Below, piece by piece: positions 7,556 to 14,171 of a DNA stretch of 14,778 nucleotides. The notes under the pieces were generated by a model. The model saw only the letters and a program-made list of their open reading frames with translations, made no database searches and was not told where the DNA came from. Origin of the DNA: an uncultured Alphaproteobacteria bacterium (lineage in GTDB: Bacteria > Pseudomonadota > Alphaproteobacteria > Sneathiellales > Sneathiellaceae); contig CALEMG010000552.1 of the NCBI GenBank assembly GCA_937910835.1, forward strand, positions 1 to 14,778, in the 5' to 3' direction. The first letter of the stretch is position 1. Each line of letters begins with the position of its first letter. The position numbers and the translations under genes are program-made.

Positions 7556-8400
7556 GTGAGCGCCCGTTCCAGATACTCCGTGATCAGCGCCTGATAGCGG
7601 GGCAGCGATTTGTAGCTGCGCATGTCCGGGCCCATGGTTTGAAGTCCATGAAGCAGCCGTTCGGCGCGCCTGAGATCCACGCATATCTCCGCAAGGCTGT
7701 TGTTGAAAATACGGATTGTGAAGAGGATATTTTTGCTGTCTTCCAACCGCTGCAGGGTTTGTCGTTCTACGCGGAAGAAAATCTTATCGCCAACATTCTC
7801 CGCTCTTATTGATCCGTCGACAGGTCGCGTGCTGCGCCACCATCCGGGCTGGAACAGGGCTTTGCTGTCATAGAGGCCCCAGTTAAACCGCTCCACTTTC
7901 TTACCGGGTTTCAAGTTCCTGAAAAACCGGTCAATTGGGCTCCCCAGTCGGTCATTCAATCCGGGCACGGGTTGGTGAATGGTTTGCATGGGGCGGCCGA
8001 CCTTTTCAACAAGGTTCCAGCCGGTTGGAAAGCAAACGCAGGCCGCTGCAAGGATATAGCCGTCGGAGGATTCTCGCATCAGGACGAGGTCTTCTAGAAC
8101 CATTAGCGCCGCCTGAACGAGGGGATTTGGTTCTGCGCCGCTTTCCACTAAAGGTGAGATCTCCCGATGGTTGGCGGCGAGTTCCTCCATAATCAGTTGA
8201 CGGATTTCCTGCAGCGCCGATTGGGTGCCCTCAGTTTCAGCAAAAACCTGATCGCGGTAGTCACTCAGCAGGCGTCGTTTTTCCGCAATATCCTGTGCAT
8301 ATTGGCTATCGATATCGAGAAAGGATCGGCCCCTTAACGCCTGCAACCCCATGGTCAGGCGAAAATCCGTGCCGTCGAGAGGAAAGTAACGGACAGTCAT
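7552..8400 (-). CDS. DUF3445 / heme-dependent oxidative N-demethylase (HODM)-like protein
   Basis: The 282-residue product belongs to the DUF3445 group, which includes the heme-binding alpha subunit of HODM, an enzyme that oxidatively demethylates dimethylamine in Pseudomonas mendocina. Recognition rests on FPTGWNLVEKVGRP followed by MQTIHQPVPG (residues 124-147), WWRSTRP, and RVERQTLQRLEDSKNILFTI (residues 210-229), which fit the family pattern in order and spacing. Whether this copy binds heme or has demethylase activity is not visible; no beta, gamma or delta subunit genes are nearby. No signal peptide is present, so it is probably cytoplasmic. The ATG overlaps the ispZ stop by four bases (ATGA), making it the last gene of the dapF-mtaB-ftsY-ispZ operon. 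It ends in TAG. Confidence 0.8.
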   Translation of the reverse strand: MTVRYFPLDGTDFRLTMGLQALRGRSFLDIDSQYAQDIAEKRRLLSDYRDQVFAETEGTQSALQEIRQLIMEELAANHREISPLVESGAEPNPLVQAALMVLEDLVLMRESSDGYILAAACVCFPTGWNLVEKVGRPMQTIHQPVPGLNDRLGSPIDRFFRNLKPGKKVERFNWGLYDSKALFQPGWWRSTRPVDGSIRAENVGDKIFFRVERQTLQRLEDSKNILFTIRIFNNSLAEICVDLRRAERLLHGLQTMGPDMRSYKSLPRYQALITEYLERALT

Positions 8401-8972
8401 ACGTCCGTATCAGGTTTTTCCTGTTTCATATGGCGTGTGATCATGGGTACCTGGGCAATAAAAAAGAGAAATGTTGCGGCGGTGAAGCCGAACACCTTGA
8501 TATTTACCCAAAGTTCCGTTGAGAAGTTGCGCCAGATGATTTCGTTGGCGACAGCCATGAGAAGAAAAAAGGCGGCAAGGCGAACCGTTAGCTTTTTCCA
8601 GCCGTCATCATCGAGGTTCCAGAAATTATCGAACAGGACTTTGACAAAGGATTTCCCCAGCATCAACCCGGCAAACAGGACGGCAGAAAAAATGCCGTAG
8701 ATGATTGTCGGTTTCATCTTGATGAAGGTTTCATCGTTCAAATAAAGCGTAAGCCCGCCGAAGATCATTACGACAACTGCCGTCACGAGCGGCATCATGG
8801 GGAGGCTCCGGGTGTAGTAATATGATACTCCGAGGGCGATCAGCGTGGTGATCATGATGGCGCCCGTCGCAACGAAAAGATCGCCAAAATAGTAGGCGGC
8901 GAAGAAAATCAGTATTGGACCGAGTTCTGTCGCGGGCTTCAATCCCTTTGGCATAGTTTTTTCCGTCGCCAT
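8397..8972 (-). CDS. ispZ: Inner membrane septation protein IspZ/YciB
   Basis: This is the YciB/IspZ family of polytopic inner-membrane proteins, linked to cell envelope integrity and normal septation. The 191-residue product has about five to six hydrophobic segments and conserved family stretches: LGPILIFFAAYYFGDLFVATG near the N-terminus, LTLYLNDETFIKMKPTIIYG, and ANEIIWRNFSTELWVNIKVFG. The frame is open another 57 codons upstream inside ftsY, but the ATG at 8972 is chosen because AAGAAGGA lies 10 bases before it and the protein then begins MATEKTMPKGLKPATELGP as in relatives. It follows ftsY by 16 bases, and its stop overlaps the HODM-like gene. Length fits the family (about 180). Confidence 0.92.
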   Translation of the reverse strand: MATEKTMPKGLKPATELGPILIFFAAYYFGDLFVATGAIMITTLIALGVSYYYTRSLPMMPLVTAVVVMIFGGLTLYLNDETFIKMKPTIIYGIFSAVLFAGLMLGKSFVKVLFDNFWNLDDDGWKKLTVRLAAFFLLMAVANEIIWRNFSTELWVNIKVFGFTAATFLFFIAQVPMITRHMKQEKPDTDV

Positions 8973-8982
8973 TCGTACAGGG

Positions 8983-8990
8983 TCCTTCTT
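8983..8990 (-). promoter_or_regulatory. Ribosome binding site fixing the ispZ start
   Basis: On the minus strand AAGAAGGA ends 10 bases before the ATG at 8972 and overlaps the ftsY stop codon. It favours this ATG over the in-frame upstream candidates inside ftsY. Confidence 0.6.
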
Positions 8991-9930
8991 AGTTGTCTGC
9001 GGCGCCGGACAGGGCGCGGGCAAAATCATTCGCGGCGAAGGGCTGCAGATCGTCTTCGCCTTCGCCAACGCCGATGGCATGAACAGGCAGGCCAAATTTA
9101 TCGGCAATTGCGACCAGCACACCGCCCCGCGCCGTCCCATCAAGTTTTGTCATCACCAAGCCGGTGACGTTGCAGACTTTTCCGAAAATCTCCACCTGGT
9201 TCAGAGCGTTCTGCCCCGTTGTGGCATCCAGCACAAGGAGGCAGGAATGCGGGGCATCTGGGTCAAGCTTCTTGATCACCCGAAGGACTTTTTCAAGTTC
9301 GGCCATCAGGTCGGATTTATTCTGTAGCCGCCCTGCGGTATCGATCAGTAACAGATCGGCTCCATCTGCTTTCGCCTTTTCAAGCGCGCTAAAAGCAAGG
9401 CCTGCCGCATCGCCGCCCACCTTCGTGGTGACCACGTCGCACCCTGTGCGCTGGCCCCAGATTTGAAGTTGTTCCACTGCGGCCGCGCGGAAGGTATCCC
9501 CGGCCGCGAGAACCACTTTCTTGCCGGACGCACGGTATTGCTTGGCGAACTTGCCGATCGTCGTTGTCTTGCCGGAGCCATTAACCCCGACTACCAAAAC
9601 AACGTGAGGCTTGTGACTCTCATCAAGGACGAAAGGCGCTGCCACCGGGTCGAGGATGGCGGTAACTTCCTCTGCGAGCGCTGCGCGGATTTCCTCAGGT
9701 GCGATTTCCTTGTCATAGCGGGTTTTCGCAATATTGGCCGAGATGCGGGCTGCCGTCGTTACTCCAAGGTCCGCGCTGATCAGAAGTTCTTCCAACTCTT
9801 CAATCACGTCATCGTCAAGCTTGCGCTTGGTGAAGATATCGGTGATCCCGCCGGAGATTGCGGAGGAAGAACGCTTGAGTCCGTCACGCAGGCGACTGAA
9901 CCAGCCTTTTTTCTCTTTTGTTTCGCTCAT
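8989..9930 (-). CDS. ftsY: Signal recognition particle receptor FtsY
   Basis: FtsY is the SRP receptor GTPase that docks ribosome-SRP complexes at the inner membrane for insertion of membrane proteins. The 313-residue product has an N domain helix bundle after a short amphipathic N-terminus (GWFSRLRDGLKRSSS), then the NG GTPase motifs: G1 GVNGSGKTT (115-123), DTFRAAA (145-151), G3 DTAGR (197-201), G4 TKLD (261-264) in TKLDGTARGG, and a C-terminal GVGEGEDDLQPF. It lacks the long acidic A domain of Escherichia coli FtsY, as is usual in alphaproteobacteria. The ATG overlaps the mtaB stop by four bases. Its partner GTPase gene ffh lies on the opposite strand about 2.3 kb away. Confidence 0.97.
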   Translation of the reverse strand: MSETKEKKGWFSRLRDGLKRSSSAISGGITDIFTKRKLDDDVIEELEELLISADLGVTTAARISANIAKTRYDKEIAPEEIRAALAEEVTAILDPVAAPFVLDESHKPHVVLVVGVNGSGKTTTIGKFAKQYRASGKKVVLAAGDTFRAAAVEQLQIWGQRTGCDVVTTKVGGDAAGLAFSALEKAKADGADLLLIDTAGRLQNKSDLMAELEKVLRVIKKLDPDAPHSCLLVLDATTGQNALNQVEIFGKVCNVTGLVMTKLDGTARGGVLVAIADKFGLPVHAIGVGEGEDDLQPFAANDFARALSGAADN

Positions 9931-11204
9931 TGGCCCTTATTCTCGGCAGGTACTGCAAAAACTTTTCGACCGTCGGTCCCGGTTATTCGGACTGGAATGA
10001 TCTCACCGCTTATCGCTGTGAAATCAAGCTCAACCGGCGCATAATGACACGTCCGTCCCGTTGTTTCATTCTCAACCAGCACCAATTGCTCCGTCCCGAC
10101 CAGAGATTTCAGGAAACGTGCGAGGTTTTTCTCGCCTGCAGCGCGAAGATCGGCGGCGCGTGCTTTTCGGACATCGCCCGGAACCTGCGGCATTTTCGCG
10201 GCCGGTGTACCGGGGCGAGCCGAATAAGGGAAGACATGCATGTAGGCTATGTCACATTCCTCAATTAGCTTGAGGCTGTTGGCCGCCATCTCATTCGTTT
10301 CAGTCGGGAAGCCGGCGATGATATCCGCGCCGAAGACAACATCGGGCCGTAGCAGCCGCGCCTTCTCAACGAAATCATAGACGTCATCGCGAAGATGCCG
10401 CCGCTTCATCCTTTTCAGGACCATATCATCGCCCGCCTGTAGGCTGATATGCAGGTGCGGCATCAGACGCGGTTCCGTCTCGATCAAACGCCAGAGATCA
10501 TCATCCACTTCCACGGGATCGAGGGAGGAAAGACGAAGCCGCTCGATTTCCGGCACGGCGGCGAGAAGACGGCGGCACATCTGCCCGAGGGTTGGGTTGC
10601 CAGGTAAATCCTCGCCATAGGCCGTGATATCAACCCCGGTCAGGACAAATTCCTTATAGCCGTTGCTTGTAAGGGAGCGGGCCTGATCGACAATTGCACC
10701 CATTGGCACGGAACGGCTGTTCCCGCGACCATAAGGAATGATACAGAAGGTGCAGCGATGGTTGCAGCCATTCTGAATTTGCTGAAACGCACGGGCACGG
10801 CCATCGAATCCTTCGATAAGATGCCCCGCCGTCTCCTCGGCTGACATGATGTCATTGACCTGCATCCGCTCCGCCTGCTCCAGACCGAAGGATTGCGGTT
10901 CCAGCTTCTCCATGTTGCCGAGAATTTGATCAACCTCTGCCATGTTGGAGAATTGCTCCGGTTTGGTTTGGGCCGCGCAGCCGGTAACGATGATCTTGGC
11001 ATCAGGGTGTTCGCGGCGCGCTTTGCGCACAGCCTGCCGTGCTTGGCGTTCTGCCTCATTCGTAACCGCACAACTATTGATAATGACCGCATTCGTCAGC
11101 CCCGCCGACATTGCATGACCGCGCATTACCTCGGATTCGTAGGTATTCAGGCGGCAACCGAAGGTGATGATTTCGGGTGCGGCAAGCGGCTTAATCTCAC
11201 CCAT
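9927..11204 (-). CDS. mtaB: tRNA (N6-threonylcarbamoyladenosine-37 C2) methylthiotransferase MtaB
   Basis: MtaB is a radical SAM methylthiotransferase that converts t6A37 to ms2t6A37 in ANN-decoding tRNAs. The 425-residue product has the three N-terminal cysteines of the UPF0004 domain (C17 in TFGCRLNTYES, C45 in NSCAVTNEA, C76 in TGCAAQ) for the auxiliary iron-sulfur cluster. The radical SAM motif C147-x3-C151-x2-C154 lies within NGCNHRCTFCIIPYGRG, and the C-terminal part resembles a TRAM-like domain. FCIIPYGRG and TFGCRLN place it with MtaB/YqeV rather than MiaB or RimO. The start ATG overlaps the dapF stop by one base, and its stop overlaps the ftsY start by four bases, so the genes are one coupled operon. 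Confidence 0.94.
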   Translation of the reverse strand: MGEIKPLAAPEIITFGCRLNTYESEVMRGHAMSAGLTNAVIINSCAVTNEAERQARQAVRKARREHPDAKIIVTGCAAQTKPEQFSNMAEVDQILGNMEKLEPQSFGLEQAERMQVNDIMSAEETAGHLIEGFDGRARAFQQIQNGCNHRCTFCIIPYGRGNSRSVPMGAIVDQARSLTSNGYKEFVLTGVDITAYGEDLPGNPTLGQMCRRLLAAVPEIERLRLSSLDPVEVDDDLWRLIETEPRLMPHLHISLQAGDDMVLKRMKRRHLRDDVYDFVEKARLLRPDVVFGADIIAGFPTETNEMAANSLKLIEECDIAYMHVFPYSARPGTPAAKMPQVPGDVRKARAADLRAAGEKNLARFLKSLVGTEQLVLVENETTGRTCHYAPVELDFTAISGEIIPVRITGTDGRKVFAVPAENKGQ

Positions 11205-12043
11205 TACGCCGCCCCTTTCAAAAGATCCGGGCCTAGGACGCCGCGATAGGATGTCGCGATGGGACCGCCCATAAAAACATGCCCCTTGTCGCCAATCCGC
11301 ATATCAAGCGGGCCACCGTTCAGGTGCAGTGTTGCCTCTTTCCCCGTTATGCCTCTTAGATTTGCGGCCACCATTGTGGCGCAGGCCGCGGATCCGCAGG
11401 CGAGCGTAATGCCAACACCGCGTTCCCAAACCCGCAAGCGTATATCACCATTGGCCATCTTGCTGGCAATGCTGATATTGGCTTTTTCAGGAAAGAGAGG
11501 GTTGGTCTCTGCAATGGGGCCCCATTTTTCAAGGTCAACAGCTTCGGCATCCTCGACAAAGAATACGGCATGGGGGTTGCCCATGTTCACGCCTACCGGA
11601 TCACTGAGCGGGCCGATGGTAAGGTTGATATGCGTCGTATCTTCTTCTTGGGAGAGGGGGATGTCCTGCCAATCCAGCTTCGGCGTTCCCATGTCGATCA
11701 CAATGTGATGACGGTCTTCCGTTATTCCGGCAAGAAACCCCGCATGCGTCTCTATCGTGACGGTGTTCTTATCCGCCTCCTCCATGAGGAGATGGGCGAC
11801 ACAGCGGGTTGCATTCCCGCAAGCCTCTGCCTCGCTGCCGTCGGAGTTATAGATGCGCATAAAGATGTCAGCATTATTCGCTGTCGGTTCCATGACAATC
11901 AACTGGTCATAGCCCACACCGCGGTGCCGGTCGGCAATAGCCCGAAGCGCCGCTGCCGATAGATCGGGCAGGGCGGCGCGTCCGTCAATGATGACGAAAT
12001 CATTGCCAAGGCCATGCATCTTTATGAAAGGTATCTGTTCCAT
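11204..12043 (-). CDS. dapF: Diaminopimelate epimerase DapF
   Basis: DapF interconverts LL- and meso-diaminopimelate, the penultimate step to lysine and the source of meso-DAP for peptidoglycan. It is a cofactor-free enzyme using two cysteines as acid and base. Both are visible: C75 in SEAEACGNATRC and C216 in ITLACGSAAC, with the conserved MHGLGNDFVIID near the N-terminus and WERGVG before the second cysteine. The length, 279 residues, is normal. It is the first gene of the minus-strand operon, and its promoter should lie in 12044-12280, but I see no convincing minus-strand promoter or strong ribosome binding site there. Its TAA shares one base with the mtaB ATG. Confidence 0.97.
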   Translation of the reverse strand: MEQIPFIKMHGLGNDFVIIDGRAALPDLSAAALRAIADRHRGVGYDQLIVMEPTANNADIFMRIYNSDGSEAEACGNATRCVAHLLMEEADKNTVTIETHAGFLAGITEDRHHIVIDMGTPKLDWQDIPLSQEEDTTHINLTIGPLSDPVGVNMGNPHAVFFVEDAEAVDLEKWGPIAETNPLFPEKANISIASKMANGDIRLRVWERGVGITLACGSAACATMVAANLRGITGKEATLHLNGGPLDMRIGDKGHVFMGGPIATSYRGVLGPDLLKGAA

Positions 12044-12112
12044 ACCCCGCGATATAGGCGTTTCGGTGCGTTCGGTCCAGCATATTTATCGCCGTGGATT
12101 GGTGAGTTCTGC

Positions 12113-12140
12113 TTGACTTATGACGGGGTCTATGGCTAAT
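12113..12140 (+). promoter_or_regulatory. Sigma-70-like promoter candidate upstream of ffh / small RNA
   Basis: TTGACT at 12113-12118 (5 of 6 matches to the -35 consensus) and GCTAAT at 12135-12140 (4 of 6 to the -10 consensus) are 16 bases apart in the divergent dapF-ffh intergenic region. Transcription would begin near 12147-12149, about 130 bases before ffh and about 45 bases before a strong terminator hairpin. It could serve a short RNA, ffh, or both. Confidence 0.5.
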
Positions 12141-12147
12141 TCCGGCC

Positions 12148-12227
12148 AATCACGACAATCGAGTCGCAACATAGAAGTGCCGTAACGGTATCCGCCAGCC
12201 CGCGAGTTTCGCGCCCTGGCGTTTTTT
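12148..12227 (+). ncRNA. Candidate small RNA or attenuated leader upstream of ffh
   Basis: A promoter-like pair ending at 12140 and an intrinsic terminator ending at 12227 enclose about 80 bases with no coding capacity. The interval contains a small 5' hairpin (CGAC 12153-12156 with GTCG 12163-12166), a linker, then the large terminator hairpin. This is the layout of a short stand-alone RNA, or of a leader that stops most transcription before ffh. I see no 4.5S RNA core (no GGAAGCAG-type loop), so it is not the SRP RNA. I recall that a motif named for ffh has been predicted in alphaproteobacteria, but I cannot confirm a match. Ends are inferred, not observed. Confidence 0.45.
12193..12227 (+). 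terminator. Strong intrinsic terminator between dapF and ffh
   Basis: CGCCAG (12193-12198) pairs with CTGGCG (12216-12221); inside a symmetric CC/CC mismatch, CGCGA (12201-12205) pairs with TCGCG (12209-12213) around a GTT loop. Six T (12222-12227) follow immediately. This is a textbook rho-independent terminator on the plus strand, placed about 54 bases before the ffh start and not after any plus-strand protein gene. Confidence 0.8.
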
Positions 12228-12280
12228 GCGTTGTTTGGATTGGTTGTCAGAATTAGGGTTTTGAACGGGTTTAAGGCCGA

Positions 12281-13642
12281 ATGTTTGAAAGTTTGACAGG
12301 CAGACTGGGTGATGTACTTGGGCGGTTGACCAAGCGCGGTGCACTCACGGAGGCAGACGTCACAGAAGCGTTGCGCGAAGTACGCGTTGCTCTTCTTGAG
12401 GCGGATGTTGCGCTGCCCGTTGTCAAAAGCTTTATCAAGCGCGTCAAGACCAGAGCGGTGGGCACGGAAGTTCTAAAGTCCGTCAACCCGGCGCAGATGG
12501 TGATCAAGGTTGTCCATGACCAGTTGATCGAAATGCTTGGATCGGAACAGCAGGAGCTTAACCTCGTCGCGGTTCCGCCGGTTGTCTATATGATGGTCGG
12601 TCTGCAAGGTTCCGGTAAAACCACTTCAACCGCGAAAATCGCCAAATGGCTGACGGAGAAACAGGGCAAGAAGGTCATGATGGCCTCTCTCGACGTGCGT
12701 CGCCCGGCCGCTCAGGAACAGCTCAAGATTCTTGGTGAGCAGACGAATGTTGCGACCCTGCCAATTATCGAAGGGCAAATGCCGGGCGATATAGCGTAGC
12801 GCGCCGTGCAGTCGGCGAAGCTGCAGGGCATCGATGTGGTCTTGCTTGATACGGCGGGCCGTTTGCATGTGGACGAATCTCTGATGGCCGAAATGGATGC
12901 TGTCCATAAGGAAAGCCATCCGACGGAAACTCTGCTGGTTGTTGATAGCCTGACCGGTCAGGATGCGGTCAATGTGGCTGAGCAGTTCAAATCCCGTGTT
13001 GATGTCACCGGTATCGTGATGACCCGGATCGATGGTGATGGGCGCGGCGGCGCGGCCCTGTCCATGCGCGAAGTGACGGGGTGCCCGATCAAGCTTCTTG
13101 GCACTGGCGAAAAGCTAGACGAATAGGAGGCCTTCCACCCGGACCGTATTGCCAACCGCATCCTTGGTATGGGCGATATTGTCTCACTGGTTGAAAAGGC
13201 CGCCGAGACGATTGAGAAGGATGAGGCCGAAAAGCTTGCCCTGAAGATGCAAAAGGGCATGTTCGACCTCGATGATTTGGCGAGCCAGCTGCGCCAGATG
13301 CGTAAAATGGGCGGTATGAACAGCCTTGTTGGTATGCTGCCCGGTGTTGGCAAGATGAAGAAGCAGTTGGACAGCGCCAATCTTGATGACAAATTGCTGA
13401 TCCGTCAGGAGGCGATGATCCAGTCGATGACGCCGAAGGAACGGCGCAACCCGCAAATTATTGCCGCTTCCCGCAAAAAACGTATTGCGGCGGGATCCGG
13501 CATGTCAGTTCAGGATGTCAACCGTCTGCTCAAACAGCATAAGCTGATGGCAGGTATGATGAAAAAAGTGAAGAAGCTTGGCAAAAAAGGCATTGCACGC
13601 GGAGGCATGCAGGGGCTTTTGCCGCCAGGAATGAAGTTATAA
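12281..13642 (+). pseudogene. ffh: Signal recognition particle protein Ffh, interrupted by two in-frame TAG codons
   Basis: Ffh is the SRP GTPase that binds 4.5S RNA and signal sequences and docks with FtsY. The frame spans 454 codons, the normal length, but TAG occurs at codon 173 (12797-12799) and codon 282 (13124-13126). There is no frameshift: all three pieces are in one frame and together carry every expected part. These are an N domain, G1 GLQGSGKTT (107-115), LDVRRPAAQEQL (138-149), G3 DTAGR (190-194), TRIDGDGRGG (248-257), a HPDRIANRILGMGD linker, and an M domain with GSGMSVQDVNRLL and a basic Met-rich end. The first stop splits the G domain between G2 and G3, so the fragments should not work alone, and no ribosome binding site is seen for restart at GTG 12806. 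Gene identity is certain; its functional status is not. Causes could be sequence error, decay, or suppression. Confidence 0.9.
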
Positions 13643-13676
13643 TCGAAATTGAGTTTGTTAAAGGAAAGAACGTAAT

Positions 13677-14159
13677 ATGGCACTTAAAATTCGCCTTACC
13701 CGCCAGGGCGCAAAAAAGCGTCCCTTCTATCGCGTTGTTGTTGCTGAAGCCAGTAGCCCGCGCGACGGACGGTATATTGAGCGTCTGGGCACATACAACC
13801 CGATGCTGCCGAAGGATGATGAAAATCGCGTATCTCTGAATGGAGACCGAATCCAGTACTGGATCGGCAATGGCGCGAAGGCAACGGATCGTGTGGCTCA
13901 TTTGATGGCAACTGCGGGCCTCGGTGAAAAACCGGTTCGCAACAACCCCGAAAAAGCCAAGCCGAAAGCCAAGGCACAGGAACGGTTGAAGGAGCAGGAA
14001 GAGGCGCGTCAGGCAGCTAAAGAAGCTGAGGCGGAAGCCGCAGCCGCACCTGCCGAAGAGGAAGCACCGGCAGAAGAGCCAGCTGCAGAAGCTCCGGTTG
14101 AGGAAGCTGCCGCTGAAGAGGCTCCTGCTGAGGATGCGGATCAGAAGGCAGAGGCTTAA
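13677..14159 (+). CDS. rpsP: 30S ribosomal protein S16 with long acidic C-terminal extension
   Basis: S16 is a small-subunit protein bound to the 5' domain of 16S rRNA and needed for 30S assembly. Residues 1 to about 85 are the conserved core (MALKIRLTRQGAKKRPFYR, VVAEASSPRDGRYIERLGTY, and a WIGNGAKATDRVAHLM stretch). Residues about 93-160 form an extra tail: first Lys/Ala-rich (KAKPKAKAQERLKEQEEARQ), then Ala/Glu/Pro-rich and very acidic, probably disordered or partly helical. Escherichia coli S16 is only 82 residues; such tails are common in alphaproteobacteria. The ATG is preceded by AAGGAAAG. It lies 34 bases after ffh and 12 bases before the GTG candidate start of rimM. Confidence 0.97.
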   Translation: MALKIRLTRQGAKKRPFYRVVVAEASSPRDGRYIERLGTYNPMLPKDDENRVSLNGDRIQYWIGNGAKATDRVAHLMATAGLGEKPVRNNPEKAKPKAKAQERLKEQEEARQAAKEAEAEAAAAPAEEEAPAEEPAAEAPVEEAAAEEAPAEDADQKAEA

Positions 14160-14171
14160 GGGCGTATTTGC

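Noticed and set aside
7100..7684. Long minus-strand frame of 194 codons opposite the DUF4197 gene
   Set aside because: It is antisense to a gene with a signal peptide and family motifs, has no recognisable domain, and overlaps the real convergent gene end.
8973..9143. Extended ispZ start 57 codons upstream, inside ftsY
   Set aside because: The extra residues are a shadow of ftsY in another frame; the ATG at 8972 has a good ribosome binding site and the family N-terminus.
12044..12160. Minus-strand promoter for dapF
   Set aside because: One must exist, but candidates such as TTGTCG with CATAG-type -10 boxes match poorly, so I did not place it.
12148..12227. 4.5S (SRP) RNA gene upstream of ffh
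   Set aside because: The conserved SRP RNA domain IV loop sequence is absent and the hairpin is a terminator with a T-tract.
12797..13126. Pyrrolysine or a reassigned amber code as explanation for the ffh TAGs
   Set aside because: Several genes in the window end normally in TAG, rimM has a TAA, and no pyl genes or suppressor tRNA are present here; it cannot be excluded from the window alone but has no positive support.
12281..13642. Ffh encoded as three separate proteins from three adjacent frames
   Set aside because: The pieces are in one frame, the first break cuts the GTPase fold, and no ribosome binding sites precede the internal start codons.
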